A stretch of DNA of 64,000 bases. It comes from Candidatus Gastranaerophilales bacterium (GTDB lineage Bacteria > Cyanobacteriota > Vampirovibrionia > Gastranaerophilales > Gastranaerophilaceae). Under the pieces are notes generated by a model. That model had not been told where the DNA came from. It made no database searches and worked only from the letters and a program-made list of their open reading frames with translations. The stretch spans positions 8,977-72,976 of the forward strand of contig CAJULR010000026.1 of the NCBI GenBank assembly GCA_910587375.1. The letters run 5' to 3'. Below are positions 47,917-56,966 of the stretch, piece after piece. The stretch's first letter is position 1, and the number at the start of each line of letters is the position of its first letter. A program made the translations under genes and the position numbers.

Positions 47917-48843
47917 CTATTTCTTGTTTTCAATCTCTTTTAGTGCTTCTTTTCCTGCAATGTTTTCAAGGATAACCCGGCTTAAATTATACTCTGCCTG
48001 AGCCTTTTTTACGGTGTTTTGGGCATTTCTATAGTATGTGTCTGCAACAATAAGCTCTTCCCTTGTGGCCTTCCTTTGGCCCGATTGCATTGCGTTATAG
48101 ACCTTTCGCCTGTTTTCAAGATTTTGCATGGAAAGCTGCAGGAGCTCTTTTTGGCTGACATAGTTTACGTAATTATTCAGAAGATTTTTTTGAAGTTCAT
48201 CGATTTTTCGAACCAAAAGCACCATATCCGCGTCATTTACTTTTGTAAATTTGTAATTTACTTCCTTGTCATCCCCTGAAAACGCGTTCATAAGGCCGCC
48301 CCCGATAAGCGCACCGCTTGCCATATAAGGGTTTGCAGAAAGTGCTGTCCCTGCAATGGTTGAAAAGCTTGCAATGGGCTTAAGCAGCCTTTTTACGGCG
48401 CTTTCGTTCGGCTTGTTTTCATCCGGGTTTGATAGCTTATAGATTGCATATTTTATGGTTTCGCTTCGCTGAACGGCGCTATTGTAGAGTATGCTTAAAT
48501 CTGCAAGAATTTCGGGCGATTCAATGTCCATCTCTTCAATTATATCTTTTGAAATTTGTTTTAGGCTTAAATCCGCATAGGTTAAGCCTTTAACGTCACT
48601 TTGCCTGCTTATTGTTTCAATCTTTTTTTCTTCTTTTTTAACTGCCGCTGCCTGAATTTCTTTTTTGCTCTCAATTTCAGTGCCAACGCCCATTCTTCTT
48701 GAAAAAGCGGCCGGTGCAAAGTTTTCGTAATTCACAGAAGCTAAGGTGCACCCAAAAGAAAACACTAAAGGTGCCAAAAACGCTGCCGCCATAAGGCATA
48801 ACGCAAAAAACATATTAAATTTTAAGGACGCATTTTTTTTCAT
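47917..48843 (-). CDS. TolC-like helical lipoprotein candidate, 308 aa
   Basis: An N-terminal hydrophobic stretch ends in SFGC, a weak lipobox, so it may be a lipoprotein or have a cleaved signal. Residues about 40-95 are charged; a hydrophobic G/A-rich segment with ALSANPYMASGALIGGGLMN lies at about 160-185; the last 110 residues are long helices with a TolC-like ending (RREL/VADTYYRNAQNTVKK, LSRVILENIAGKEAL). It resembles the gene just upstream in layout and C-terminal pattern, so they are probably paralogs. They overlap by four bases. It is not a full TolC: no beta-barrel strands are evident. Confidence 0.7.
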   Translation of the reverse strand: MKKNASLKFNMFFALCLMAAAFLAPLVFSFGCTLASVNYENFAPAAFSRRMGVGTEIESKKEIQAAAVKKEEKKIETISRQSDVKGLTYADLSLKQISKDIIEEMDIESPEILADLSILYNSAVQRSETIKYAIYKLSNPDENKPNESAVKRLLKPIASFSTIAGTALSANPYMASGALIGGGLMNAFSGDDKEVNYKFTKVNDADMVLLVRKIDELQKNLLNNYVNYVSQKELLQLSMQNLENRRKVYNAMQSGQRKATREELIVADTYYRNAQNTVKKAQAEYNLSRVILENIAGKEALKEIENKK

Positions 48844-49700
48844 GGTGTTTTTGTCTTAATTTCTTTCTTTGAAAAATCAATGTCGTTCGGGTCAACGTTC
48901 AGTGTGCTTAAATCGTACATTGCAACGTTCAAATTGTCCACGGTGTCTTTCCCTGCAAGCCTTTGCAGCATTAAATAATACCTTTTTGCCTCCTGTTTCA
49001 GGCGAAATTCCTCAATTTGCTTTTCTTCCCATCTTGCGCTTGATACGGCAATTTCAAGGGAATCTCCGCTTTTTAGGGCTGTATTGTAGTTTTTATTCAG
49101 TAAAATAAGCTCTGCGCGCGTGTCTTTCAGGCCCTGGAGCACATGCTTATAACAATAATACGTGGTCACAATTTCAGATTGCAAATCTTCTATAAGCCCC
49201 GCCAACTCTATCACTTCGGTATCAGTCAGTGGCGTTTCCTGTATAACCTTTGCATTTTTCTTGTTTAAAAGGTTGTTTGCAAGCCTGGCAGAGGCAAAAG
49301 AGGCCGATTGCACACCATAATTCATGCCCATAAAAGACGGCAACATCGAAGCCCCGCTTATAATGGCGCTCATGCTGCGCGCAAGAAGCGAAGAGTGAAT
49401 TCTGCGCTCTTCTTCAGGGATTGCAAGCTTTTGCAGGGTAAATTTAATCAACGGGTTGTTGTTAACCGTCCCTGTCCAAATGTCCTCCAAATCTTCCATG
49501 TCGGCTTCCTGCTGTTTTCCCACGATAATTTGCGCGCTCTCTGAATCATTTACAAAAAGACTCCCTTTCAGGGTTTTTATCTGATTATCGAGCTCAATTT
49601 CGTGTTTTTTTGTGTTTTGCAGAAGAATTTCATCCGCAAAAGCCGTGTCAGGCAAGAATACCCCCATCAAAAGTATTATTACCGCAAGTCTTTTTAACAT
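48840..49700 (-). CDS. TolC-like exported helical protein, 286 aa
   Basis: A signal peptide is seen: MLKRLAVIILLMGVFLPDTAFADE, cleaved about residue 22. The layout matches the downstream neighbour: a charged N-terminal part, PLIKFTLQKLAIPEE, a hydrophobic A/S/G-rich stretch (about 125-155), then a helical hairpin ending KNYNTALKSGDSLEIAVSSA and YYLMLQRLAGKDTVDN, typical of the second half of TolC helices. The start at 49700 was chosen since it gives a proper signal peptide. It probably works with the downstream paralog in the envelope, but no pump gene is next to them. Confidence 0.7.
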   Translation of the reverse strand: MLKRLAVIILLMGVFLPDTAFADEILLQNTKKHEIELDNQIKTLKGSLFVNDSESAQIIVGKQQEADMEDLEDIWTGTVNNNPLIKFTLQKLAIPEEERRIHSSLLARSMSAIISGASMLPSFMGMNYGVQSASFASARLANNLLNKKNAKVIQETPLTDTEVIELAGLIEDLQSEIVTTYYCYKHVLQGLKDTRAELILLNKNYNTALKSGDSLEIAVSSARWEEKQIEEFRLKQEAKRYYLMLQRLAGKDTVDNLNVAMYDLSTLNVDPNDIDFSKKEIKTKTP

Positions 49701-49840
49701 AATAATGTTATAGCACAAAAAATTTGCCGCGCCCAATTGACGAAGCAAATCTTTTACGAATATTTAAATTAATCTTTAAAGCCGCTGGAATTATTGCTTT
49801 TAACGTATTAAATCCGGCAATTCAACCGTGTGCGGGCAAA

Positions 49841-50380
49841 TTAATATTCAAAATCGCCTGATGAGCCGCCTTCTTCATCATCTTGAAGGGAAGAAAGGTC
49901 ATAATTATAAGTAGAATCAAAGTCTTCGGGCAGTTTTTCCGTATCAGGCCAGATTGTTCCTTCGTCAAAGCGGCAGGCAGAAAGATTTTCGCTTGTTGCA
50001 AAGTCTGAATCGGTTAATTCTGCTTCGTTTAGAACGCACCCTGCCATATCGGCCTCGTTAAAATTGCAGAAATTAAGTGTTGCATAGCTAAAGTTTGTGC
50101 CGTTTAAAATGCAGTTTGAAAAATCGCATTCTTCAATTTTACATCTTGAAAAATCGGCGCTTGTAAGGTCACAGTTTGAAAAATTAACGTTTTGAATTGA
50201 GGACTCCGCAAAGTTTGCGCCCGAAAAATCTATGTCGGATAAATCAACGTCGGATAAATAGTTTGCAAGAAATTCGCTTTCGCTTAGGTCGATTTCGCCG
50301 CCGTTTTCAGCCTTTTTTGCCGCAAATTCATCCTTTTTGTTTAAAAGTAGCTCAATCCATTCTTCTTTAGAGGTCCTCAT
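49841..50380 (-). CDS. Pentapeptide repeat protein, 179 aa
   Basis: Residues about 30-135 consist of pentapeptide repeats of the type A(D/N)LSx and xxFSx (VDLSDIDFSGANFAES, VNFSNCDLTSADFSRC, CDFSNCILNGTNFSYA), which fold as a right-handed quadrilateral helix. The N-terminus is a short helix, the C-terminus is acidic and S/D-rich. Some such proteins mimic DNA and protect gyrase; most have no known role. AGGAAAGATAA precedes the ATG. Confidence 0.9.
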   Translation of the reverse strand: MRTSKEEWIELLLNKKDEFAAKKAENGGEIDLSESEFLANYLSDVDLSDIDFSGANFAESSIQNVNFSNCDLTSADFSRCKIEECDFSNCILNGTNFSYATLNFCNFNEADMAGCVLNEAELTDSDFATSENLSACRFDEGTIWPDTEKLPEDFDSTYNYDLSSLQDDEEGGSSGDFEY

Positions 50381-50472
50381 TTATCTTTCCTTATCAAATT
50401 CTAAACACAATTTTTAAAATGGGTACATCTCATTTTGCCATATTTTTCACCGCTTGTGAAGTGTAGTTTTAA

Positions 50473-51105
50473 TTATTCTTTAACAATTTCTGTTTCAATG
50501 GCTAAAAGTACCGCCTGCACTCTGTTTTCAACGTTAAGTTTTTTATAGATATTGTTCAAATGTGTTTTTATGGTCACCTCTTTTACAAAAAGTTTTTCTG
50601 CGATGTCGGCATTTGAGGCGCCCTTGCTCACCATTTTTAAAATTTCAAGTTCCCGTTGGGTCAGTTTTGAAATTTGCTCCATCGCCTCTTTTGAAATGGC
50701 GCCGGAGTTTCTGAGTTTATTCCAGTTTGAACGCCTGATGAGCGCTTCAATCCTTGCCAGAAGGTTTGGAAGTACATATGGCTTTACAACATAATCATCT
50801 GCCCCAGTTTTAAGGCCTGAAATCTGCTTATAGTCTTCGTCTACGGCGGTTAGCATAATAACAGGAATTGTATTATAATATTTGTTGTCCCGAATTCTTT
50901 TTAATGTTTCCCAGCCGTCTAAATTTGGCATCATAATATCTAAAAGCACTAAATCTGTTGTGTGATAGTGCTTATCAAGATATTCAAGCCCCAAAAGCCC
51001 GTCTTCTGCGGCTTCTGCATGGTATCCATACATAGGAAGCGCGTCCTTCAAGAGTTTTGGGTTATCATCAATTATTAAAATGTTTCCAAGTGATGGTGCT
51101 GCCAT
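50473..51105 (-). CDS. Response regulator, REC plus LuxR-type HTH
   Basis: A 210-residue regulator. The receiver domain has the acidic pair in LIIDDNP, the phospho-acceptor Asp in LVLLDIMMPNLDG, Thr in VIMLTAVDE and Lys in DDYVVKPYV. A linker leads to a LuxR/NarL helix-turn-helix: LTQRELEILKMVSKGASNAD, IAEKLFVKEVTIKTHLNNIY. It would bind DNA when phosphorylated. No histidine kinase is next to it. A related regulator lies 68 bases upstream on the same strand. Confidence 0.94.
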   Translation of the reverse strand: MAAPSLGNILIIDDNPKLLKDALPMYGYHAEAAEDGLLGLEYLDKHYHTTDLVLLDIMMPNLDGWETLKRIRDNKYYNTIPVIMLTAVDEDYKQISGLKTGADDYVVKPYVLPNLLARIEALIRRSNWNKLRNSGAISKEAMEQISKLTQRELEILKMVSKGASNADIAEKLFVKEVTIKTHLNNIYKKLNVENRVQAVLLAIETEIVKE

Positions 51106-51173
51106 TTTATTTTCCTTGTATTTCAGTGTTTGTCTTTGTTTTGGTGCATTTTTTAAAACAAAGAATGCTTAAA

Positions 51174-51821
51174 TCAGCCTGTAATATTTTCCTTAAGCGC
51201 CTTTACGGCCGCTTGTGTTCTATCGTCCACGGAAAGTTTTTGTAAAATGCTGCAAACATGAACTTTTGTCGTGTTTACAGATATATTAAGATTTTTTGCA
51301 ATTTCAAGGTTTGAATTTCCCTCTGCAAGAAGGTTTAAAACCATCATTTCCTTGCTTGTTAAGTTATAGACGGCTTCTTTCCTTGTTTCTTCCGGCGAAT
51401 CTTTTGTCATGTTTAAAACATACTGCGCAATGCTTGAATCAAACCAAATTGCGCCCGCTATGACATCTTTAATAAGCGCTATAAGCCTATCCGGCTTAAT
51501 ATCTTTTGAACAATAGGCGTTAATTCCTGATTGCATACACTTTTGCACCTCTTTTTCTTCGTTGTGCGAAGTGATGACAATGATTTTCACCTCTTTATTG
51601 GTTTTTCTTATTTCCCTTGTGGCGGAAATCCCGTCTGTGCCAGGCAGGCCAAGGTCCATTAAAATAACATCCACCTTGTTCTCAGCTAAAATTTTATACC
51701 CCTCATAGGCTTCTTGTGCTTCAAAAATTTCCCCGATAAATTCCTCGTCTTTTAAGGAAGCAACAAGCGCAAAGCGGGTGAGGGCGTGGTCTTCAACAAT
51801 TAAAATATTTTTCTTTTCCAT
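51174..51821 (-). CDS. NarL-family response regulator
   Basis: A 215-residue regulator with receiver motifs ILIVEDHALTR, VILMDLGLPGTDG (phospho-acceptor Asp), VITSHNE and CSKDIKPDRL, then a LuxR-type HTH: LTSKEMMVLNLLAEGNSNLE, IAKNLNISVNTTKVHVCSIL. It differs enough from the downstream regulator to suggest an old duplication. Without a kinase gene in the neighbourhood its input is unknown. Confidence 0.94.
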   Translation of the reverse strand: MEKKNILIVEDHALTRFALVASLKDEEFIGEIFEAQEAYEGYKILAENKVDVILMDLGLPGTDGISATREIRKTNKEVKIIVITSHNEEKEVQKCMQSGINAYCSKDIKPDRLIALIKDVIAGAIWFDSSIAQYVLNMTKDSPEETRKEAVYNLTSKEMMVLNLLAEGNSNLEIAKNLNISVNTTKVHVCSILQKLSVDDRTQAAVKALKENITG

Positions 51822-51930
51822 TCTTTTGATTATAGCGCAATTTTTACTTATTTATTTATTCTTTACATTCTATTTACAATTTTTCTCCTTTTTTGTTTAA
51901 TATAATTAAAGATTTAAGGGTAATTATTTT

Positions 51931-52212
51931 ATGATTGAAATTAAGGATGTAGAACACGTTGCAAAGCTTGCCAGGCTTGAAATTACGGAAGAAGAAAAGC
52001 CAAAGTTTGCAAAGCAATTGGGCGACATTTTAAAATATGTTGAAATGATGAACGAGGTTGACACCACAGGGGTTGAACCTATGAGTCATTCGATTGATTT
52101 TTCAAACGTTATGCGGGAAGACATTGAACACTATGAAGTGACGCGCGAAGAGCTGATGTCGAACGCACCGGATGTTGAAGGCGAATTTTTCAAAGTCCCC
52201 AAAATCAATTAA
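51931..52212 (+). CDS. gatC: Glutamyl/aspartyl-tRNA amidotransferase subunit C
   Basis: GatC (93 residues) stabilises the GatA-GatB amidotransferase that makes Gln-tRNA(Gln) and Asn-tRNA(Asn). Seen: IEIKDVEHVAKLARLEITEE, MNEVDTTGVEPMSH and the C-terminal APDVEGEFFKVPKI. No gatA or gatB is nearby. Its end forms the 5' arm of a terminator, so it is probably monocistronic. Confidence 0.95.
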   Translation: MIEIKDVEHVAKLARLEITEEEKPKFAKQLGDILKYVEMMNEVDTTGVEPMSHSIDFSNVMREDIEHYEVTREELMSNAPDVEGEFFKVPKIN

Positions 52213-52230
52213 TTTGGGGACTTTATTTTT
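52192..52230 (+). terminator. Intrinsic terminator starting inside gatC
   Basis: AAAGTCCCCAAA at 52192-52203 and TTTGGGGACTTT at 52213-52224 form a perfect 12-bp stem; a T-rich tail ATTTTT follows. The 5' arm lies in the last gatC codons and the loop contains its stop codon. Confidence 0.88.
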
Positions 52231-52275
52231 GGGCTTGATATTATATTAAATTTGGGAAGATTTGGGAAAAAGGAT

Positions 52276-53892
52276 ATGACAAAGTATATTTTTATTACAG
52301 GTGGTGTTGTTAGTTCGCTTGGGAAGGGCATTGTGGCGGCTAGTTTGGGGCGTCTTTTAAGGGCGCGCGGCTATAGCGTTACAATTCAAAAGTTTGACCC
52401 GTATATAAACGTGGACCCTGGCACTATGAGCCCGTTTCAGCATGGTGAAGTTTTTGTTACAGACGATGGCGCTGAAACGGACCTCGATTTAGGCCACTAT
52501 GAAAGGTTTACAAACACATCCTTGCACCAAATTAACAATGTAACATCAGGAAGCGTGTATCAAACAGTTATAAATAAAGAGCGCCAGGGCGAATATTTGG
52601 GCGCCACCGTGCAAACCATTCCGCATATTACAAACGAAATTAAAGCAAGGGTTCAAAAGGCCGCAAAACAATTTAACCCGGACTTTTTGATTGCAGAAAT
52701 CGGGGGAACGATAGGTGACATCGAAAGTTTACCGTTTATTGAGGCTATAAGGCAATTTAGGGCTGAAGAAGGGTTTGGAAATTCTCTTTCAATCCACGTA
52801 ACTTTGCTTCCGTATTTGCCTACCTCCGGCGAATTGAAGACAAAGCCTTCACAACACAGCGTTTACACCCTTCGAAGCTACGGAATTCAGCCTGAAATCC
52901 TTGTTTGCAGAACCCAGCAGGAAATTCCAAAAACAGAACGCGATAAAATTGCGCTTTTCTGTTCTGTTCAAAAAGATTGCGTAATTGAGTGCCGCGATAT
53001 GGACTCTATTTACGAGGTTCCGCTTGCTCTTGAGGCGCAAAACCTTGCGGGCGTTGTCTTAAAACAACTTCAAATGAAAGATAAAAAACCCGATATTTCG
53101 AATTGGGAAAAACTTGTGTATAGAATTAAGCACCCTAAAGATACGCTAAAAATTGCTCTTGCGGGTAAATATACAGATTTAAACGACGCCTATATTTCTG
53201 TCGTGGAATCCTTAAAACACGCAAGTTTACAGCATGAATGCAAAGTTGAAATAAAATGGCTTGCTTCTGAAAAATGCCTCACTATGGACGATGCGGCAGA
53301 AATGTTAAAAGATGTTGACGCGCTTGTTGTGCCTGGAGGCTTTGGTGTTAGGGGCATTGAGGGCAAATTGAACGTTATCAGATATGCCCGCGAAAACAAC
53401 CTGCCGTTTTTGGGGCTTTGCCTTGGCATGCAGTGTGCTGTGATTGAATATGCAAGAAATGTTTTGGGTCTTGAAGGTGCCAACAGTACGGAATTTGCCG
53501 AAGGCACGAAATATCCGGTAATTGACCTTATGATTGAACAAAAAGGCGTTGCCGGATATGGCGGAACAATGAGGCTTGGGGCTTATCCTTGTCATTTAAA
53601 AGACGGTTCAAAGGCCCAAAAGGCCTATGGCGCAAAGGTTGTGTCCGAACGTCACCGCCACAGGTATGAAGTAAATAATGAGTTTAAAAAACAAATTGAA
53701 GAGGCCGGGCTTGTGTTCTCGGGAACCTCTCCTGACGGGCTTTTGGCCGAAATGATTGAATATCCGAAAAACGATTGGTTTGTGGCGTCACAGTTCCACC
53801 CTGAGTTTAAATCCCGCCCGGAAGAGCCGCACCCGTTGTTTGTCGGGCTTGTTTCCGCGGCTGTAAAATTAAAGGCGAAAAAAGCAAAATAG
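52276..53892 (+). CDS. pyrG: CTP synthase PyrG
   Basis: PyrG makes CTP from UTP, ATP and glutamine. The N-terminal synthetase domain has TKYIFITGGVVSSLGKGI and DGAETDLDLGHYERF; the C-terminal class I glutamine amidotransferase has the catalytic Cys in LGLCLGMQCA and His/Glu in SQFHPEFKSRPE. The 538-residue length is typical. The start at 52276 was chosen because AAAAAGGAT precedes it and the family begins there. Its stop directly abuts the stop of the convergent gene. Confidence 0.97.
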   Translation: MTKYIFITGGVVSSLGKGIVAASLGRLLRARGYSVTIQKFDPYINVDPGTMSPFQHGEVFVTDDGAETDLDLGHYERFTNTSLHQINNVTSGSVYQTVINKERQGEYLGATVQTIPHITNEIKARVQKAAKQFNPDFLIAEIGGTIGDIESLPFIEAIRQFRAEEGFGNSLSIHVTLLPYLPTSGELKTKPSQHSVYTLRSYGIQPEILVCRTQQEIPKTERDKIALFCSVQKDCVIECRDMDSIYEVPLALEAQNLAGVVLKQLQMKDKKPDISNWEKLVYRIKHPKDTLKIALAGKYTDLNDAYISVVESLKHASLQHECKVEIKWLASEKCLTMDDAAEMLKDVDALVVPGGFGVRGIEGKLNVIRYARENNLPFLGLCLGMQCAVIEYARNVLGLEGANSTEFAEGTKYPVIDLMIEQKGVAGYGGTMRLGAYPCHLKDGSKAQKAYGAKVVSERHRHRYEVNNEFKKQIEEAGLVFSGTSPDGLLAEMIEYPKNDWFVASQFHPEFKSRPEEPHPLFVGLVSAAVKLKAKKAK

Positions 53893-54522
53893 TTAAAATC
53901 CTTGCGGCATTGGGGTTTTCAGCCTTACATAACCTTGAATTGTCAGGTCAATGTTGGCGTAGATAATTCTAATTAAATCGTCTTGAACCATAACGGCCCT
54001 TGAATACACAACTGCAGGCGTTTCCCAGTCGTCTTCGTAAGGAATGGCCTTAATTTCTGCCACTCTTGTCTGGCCTTGAAGCAGCGAAATCGTGTATTTG
54101 CCATCATTTTCCTTGTAATCTACCTGGTAATGCCCTGCCTGCTGCACATTTCCAGATGAATCATAAAAATCCGCCCCAATTGTTACTGTAGGTTTATTTT
54201 GCGGTACATCTTTAATCCTTGCCGGCTGATTATTGGGGTTCTCATACATTTTCTTTAAATTTTTATCGTATTCGGGGTTATTTCTGTTAAAAAACCGCTT
54301 CATCTTATAAAAAAGACCGTTTGGCTCCTTTTCAAAACGCTGCATAACTTCTTCAAACTGCTTATTTGTTGTCGGGTTTGGGTTTGAAAAGGCGTTGTCG
54401 ATAAAATCATAGTCAAAATCGGTCATATCCTCTGAATAAGCAGGGGAGAGGCTAAATGCCAAAAGGCACCCGAAAATAGCCGCGCTTAAAACAGTGAAAT
54501 TTTTATAAAAAAGCCGTCTCAT
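53893..54522 (-). CDS. Exported hypothetical protein, 209 aa
   Basis: A signal peptide is seen (FTVLSAAIFGCLLAFSLSPAYSE, cleavage about residue 30). The mature protein has an N-terminal helical part with FYKMKRFFNRNN and a C-terminal beta-rich domain with TVTIGADFYDSSGN and KYTISLLQGQTRVAEI. No family is recognised. It is probably periplasmic or outer-membrane associated. Convergent with pyrG with no bases between the two stop codons. Confidence 0.72.
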   Translation of the reverse strand: MRRLFYKNFTVLSAAIFGCLLAFSLSPAYSEDMTDFDYDFIDNAFSNPNPTTNKQFEEVMQRFEKEPNGLFYKMKRFFNRNNPEYDKNLKKMYENPNNQPARIKDVPQNKPTVTIGADFYDSSGNVQQAGHYQVDYKENDGKYTISLLQGQTRVAEIKAIPYEDDWETPAVVYSRAVMVQDDLIRIIYANIDLTIQGYVRLKTPMPQGF

Positions 54523-54686
54523 CCGTGTTTTGCCTTCTAAGCTGCTTAAAAAACCTTACAATATTATAATAACGTTTTTTGCGCGCAAGGCAAAATTGTT
54601 AAGCCCCATTCCAAATTTTTTGCACCAAAAAGCACCACAGGGAGCGCCATTCAAGGCATTTACGCTAAAAACTTATGTTCACTTTT

Positions 54687-55142
54687 TTAGGGCGTTGGCG
54701 GCGGCGTGGTTGGAATTTTTGATTGAATAAAGTTTGCAAATCTTGTTAATTGCCTTCCTGCAAAGCTTATGCCGTTTGTAAAAGTTTGCATTGCACACCT
54801 GCCTGCGTTTCTAAGGCATGCCCCAATTCCGCCTCCCGTGGCGCCTCCGCCCGAAGTTATGGCGCCAACCCCTCTTCGGATTCCGGCAATTGCAAGCCCT
54901 ATTGCTGCAATTCCAAGAGTGAGCTTTAAAGCGGTTCCAAGGATTCCTTTTTTCTTTGTCCCGTCCGGGTTTTGCGCTGTTTCGTCTTTACATTTTTCGG
55001 GTCCGGGCGCAAAATAATCCATATCATACGGACTTTGCATTTTATTTATTCTTAAATTTGAGGGCCTGTCCATAATAAAAGCATAAGGGTCAAAACCCAC
55101 AATTGGCGTACATCTTTCAATAGAATTTGGTAAATATGTCAT
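54687..55142 (-). CDS. Hypothetical protein with a glycine-rich membrane-like segment, 151 aa
   Basis: No family and no N-terminal signal peptide. The first 65 residues are polar with P and N; residues about 66-105 form a hydrophobic G/A/I-rich stretch (GTALKLTLGIAAIGLAIAGI, ITSGGGATGGGIGA); the end is basic and finishes with PTTPPPTP. The layout resembles the glycine-zipper protein encoded at 36207-37424. It diverges from the membrane glycosyltransferase-like gene. Confidence 0.6.
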   Translation of the reverse strand: MTYLPNSIERCTPIVGFDPYAFIMDRPSNLRINKMQSPYDMDYFAPGPEKCKDETAQNPDGTKKKGILGTALKLTLGIAAIGLAIAGIRRGVGAITSGGGATGGGIGACLRNAGRCAMQTFTNGISFAGRQLTRFANFIQSKIPTTPPPTP

Positions 55143-55232
55143 AAAAATTCCTAAATTTTTTCTTCCTAAATTAATAAAAACTTTTTGCCTTGAAAAATTG
55201 CCTTTTTTGCCGCTTTTTTATAAAATTTCTAT

Positions 55233-56966
55233 ATGGAAGTTTTGAAGCAAAAATTGATACAAAACAAATATCCGCTCATATTAACGGTTTTTTTTGTATT
55301 TTTCTTATTTCTTTTTTGGGGAAGGTTTGGCGACCCTGTTGTGGATTGCGGAAGAGAAGCCTATATCCCTTATGCTATGGCAGATTTGGGCAAAATTTTA
55401 TTTAAAGATATTGTCTGCATATACGGCCCCATGCCTTATTACCTAAATGCCTTTGTAGTAAAGCTTTTCGGCCCTTCTTTGAATGTAATGTACTGTATTG
55501 GCGCCGTTCTTGCATATGTGTTTTTGCTTTTATTCTTTTCTCTTGCAAAACGCTTTTTTAACGGCCTTTCAGCCCTTTTTGTCACCCTTGCTATTCTTTT
55601 TTCATGCGTTTTTTCGCCACACCTTTTTAACTATATTTTTCCATATTCCTATGCAATCCTTTATGCGCTTGTGTTTTCGCTTTTTTCTATGCTTTTTATA
55701 TTTAAATTTATTGATACAAAAAAGCCCGCTCTCCTTTGTGCGGCAACGCTTTTTCTTTCTTGCTCCGTGCTTTCAAAATATGATTTTTTGCCCTGTGTTT
55801 TAATTTTGCCTGCGGTATGCTTGCTTTATAAAAAAAATATTACACTTAAAACCCTTCTACAATGCGCATTTTGCCTTGTTATTCCATTTTTAATTTTGGC
55901 TATAATCCTTCTCCTGCAAGGGGTTACGCCTTCTGATTTATTATATAATTTTCAGATGATTTCAAATATGGCGCATTCAACTTCGCTGGATATTTTCTAT
56001 AGAAAGCACACAGGCTTTTATTTTATCCCTGAAAAAATGCTTCTTCTGATAAGGCCTTTTGCATTGTCATTCCTTGTTATTGGGGCTATTTTTTCTATCG
56101 GTTTTTTTGCGGAAAAAATTAAAAACAAACCTGCAAAATGTGTTCTTTTTGCCTTTGTGGTCTTGGTTTTTGCCAGGTTGTTTTATCCTATTTTTTTCCT
56201 TTTGCCATTGTTTGTCCTTTTTTCTTTTTTGGGTTTTGTTTTTTATCTTTTCCTGAAAAAGCGCATTATGAGCCTGTCTGACGATGATAATATGAAGTTT
56301 TTATTCATATTTTTAACCGTGCTTATTTCCCTAAAAACCTTGTTTGACTTGAATCTTGGGGTTTATGGCACATTCTACCTTCCTTGCATTTTGCTTTCAT
56401 TTTATCTTATATGCTTTATTTTCTTCAAAAGCCGCTCTGCGCAATACTTTTCAGGAATTAATCTTTTAAATCTTGTTTTTTCTTTAATATTTTTATCTTT
56501 CACTTTTAACTATTTTGTAAATGTGAAAAATGTTCCCGTAAAAACGCCTGTGGGCACTATATTTTCAAGCAAAAACTTTGCAGTTCCCCTGAATTCTGTC
56601 ATAAGATTTTTGCAAGAAAACATCAAAGATGATGAAGATTTTCTTATGCTGCCTGAGGGATTATTTTTGAATTTTGCCCTAAAAAATGAGTATAAATATT
56701 TTAACACAAGCTTTGTCCCACTTGACTTTGAGGCATATGGAGAGGAAAGTTTAACCAAGGCCGTTCTTCAAAACCTGCCAAAATACTTAATTATAACCAA
56801 CAGGGACTCTGAAGAATATGGCTATACTTATATTTGCAACGATTATGGCAAGGATTTTTGTGCCAAAATAAATAATTTTTACGATTTTAAGTTTATGCTA
56901 AACGATGAAAATTTGGCAAAACCTTTTATAGTGTATGTTTTCGAGAGGAAATCAGATGGCCGGTAA
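55233..56966 (+). CDS. Polytopic membrane protein, GT-C glycosyltransferase-like
   Basis: A 577-residue protein with about eleven membrane helices and a short C-terminal soluble part. In the first periplasmic loop it has DCGREAYIPYAMADLGKILF and DIVCIYGPMPYYLNAFVVKL, the layout of GT-C (ArnT/PMT-like) glycosyltransferases, which use lipid-linked sugars; the catalytic Asp would be in DPVVDCGRE. The substrate is unknown. Its last 11 bases overlap rimO, so they are on one transcript. Confidence 0.7.
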   Translation: MEVLKQKLIQNKYPLILTVFFVFFLFLFWGRFGDPVVDCGREAYIPYAMADLGKILFKDIVCIYGPMPYYLNAFVVKLFGPSLNVMYCIGAVLAYVFLLLFFSLAKRFFNGLSALFVTLAILFSCVFSPHLFNYIFPYSYAILYALVFSLFSMLFIFKFIDTKKPALLCAATLFLSCSVLSKYDFLPCVLILPAVCLLYKKNITLKTLLQCAFCLVIPFLILAIILLLQGVTPSDLLYNFQMISNMAHSTSLDIFYRKHTGFYFIPEKMLLLIRPFALSFLVIGAIFSIGFFAEKIKNKPAKCVLFAFVVLVFARLFYPIFFLLPLFVLFSFLGFVFYLFLKKRIMSLSDDDNMKFLFIFLTVLISLKTLFDLNLGVYGTFYLPCILLSFYLICFIFFKSRSAQYFSGINLLNLVFSLIFLSFTFNYFVNVKNVPVKTPVGTIFSSKNFAVPLNSVIRFLQENIKDDEDFLMLPEGLFLNFALKNEYKYFNTSFVPLDFEAYGEESLTKAVLQNLPKYLIITNRDSEEYGYTYICNDYGKDFCAKINNFYDFKFMLNDENLAKPFIVYVFERKSDGR

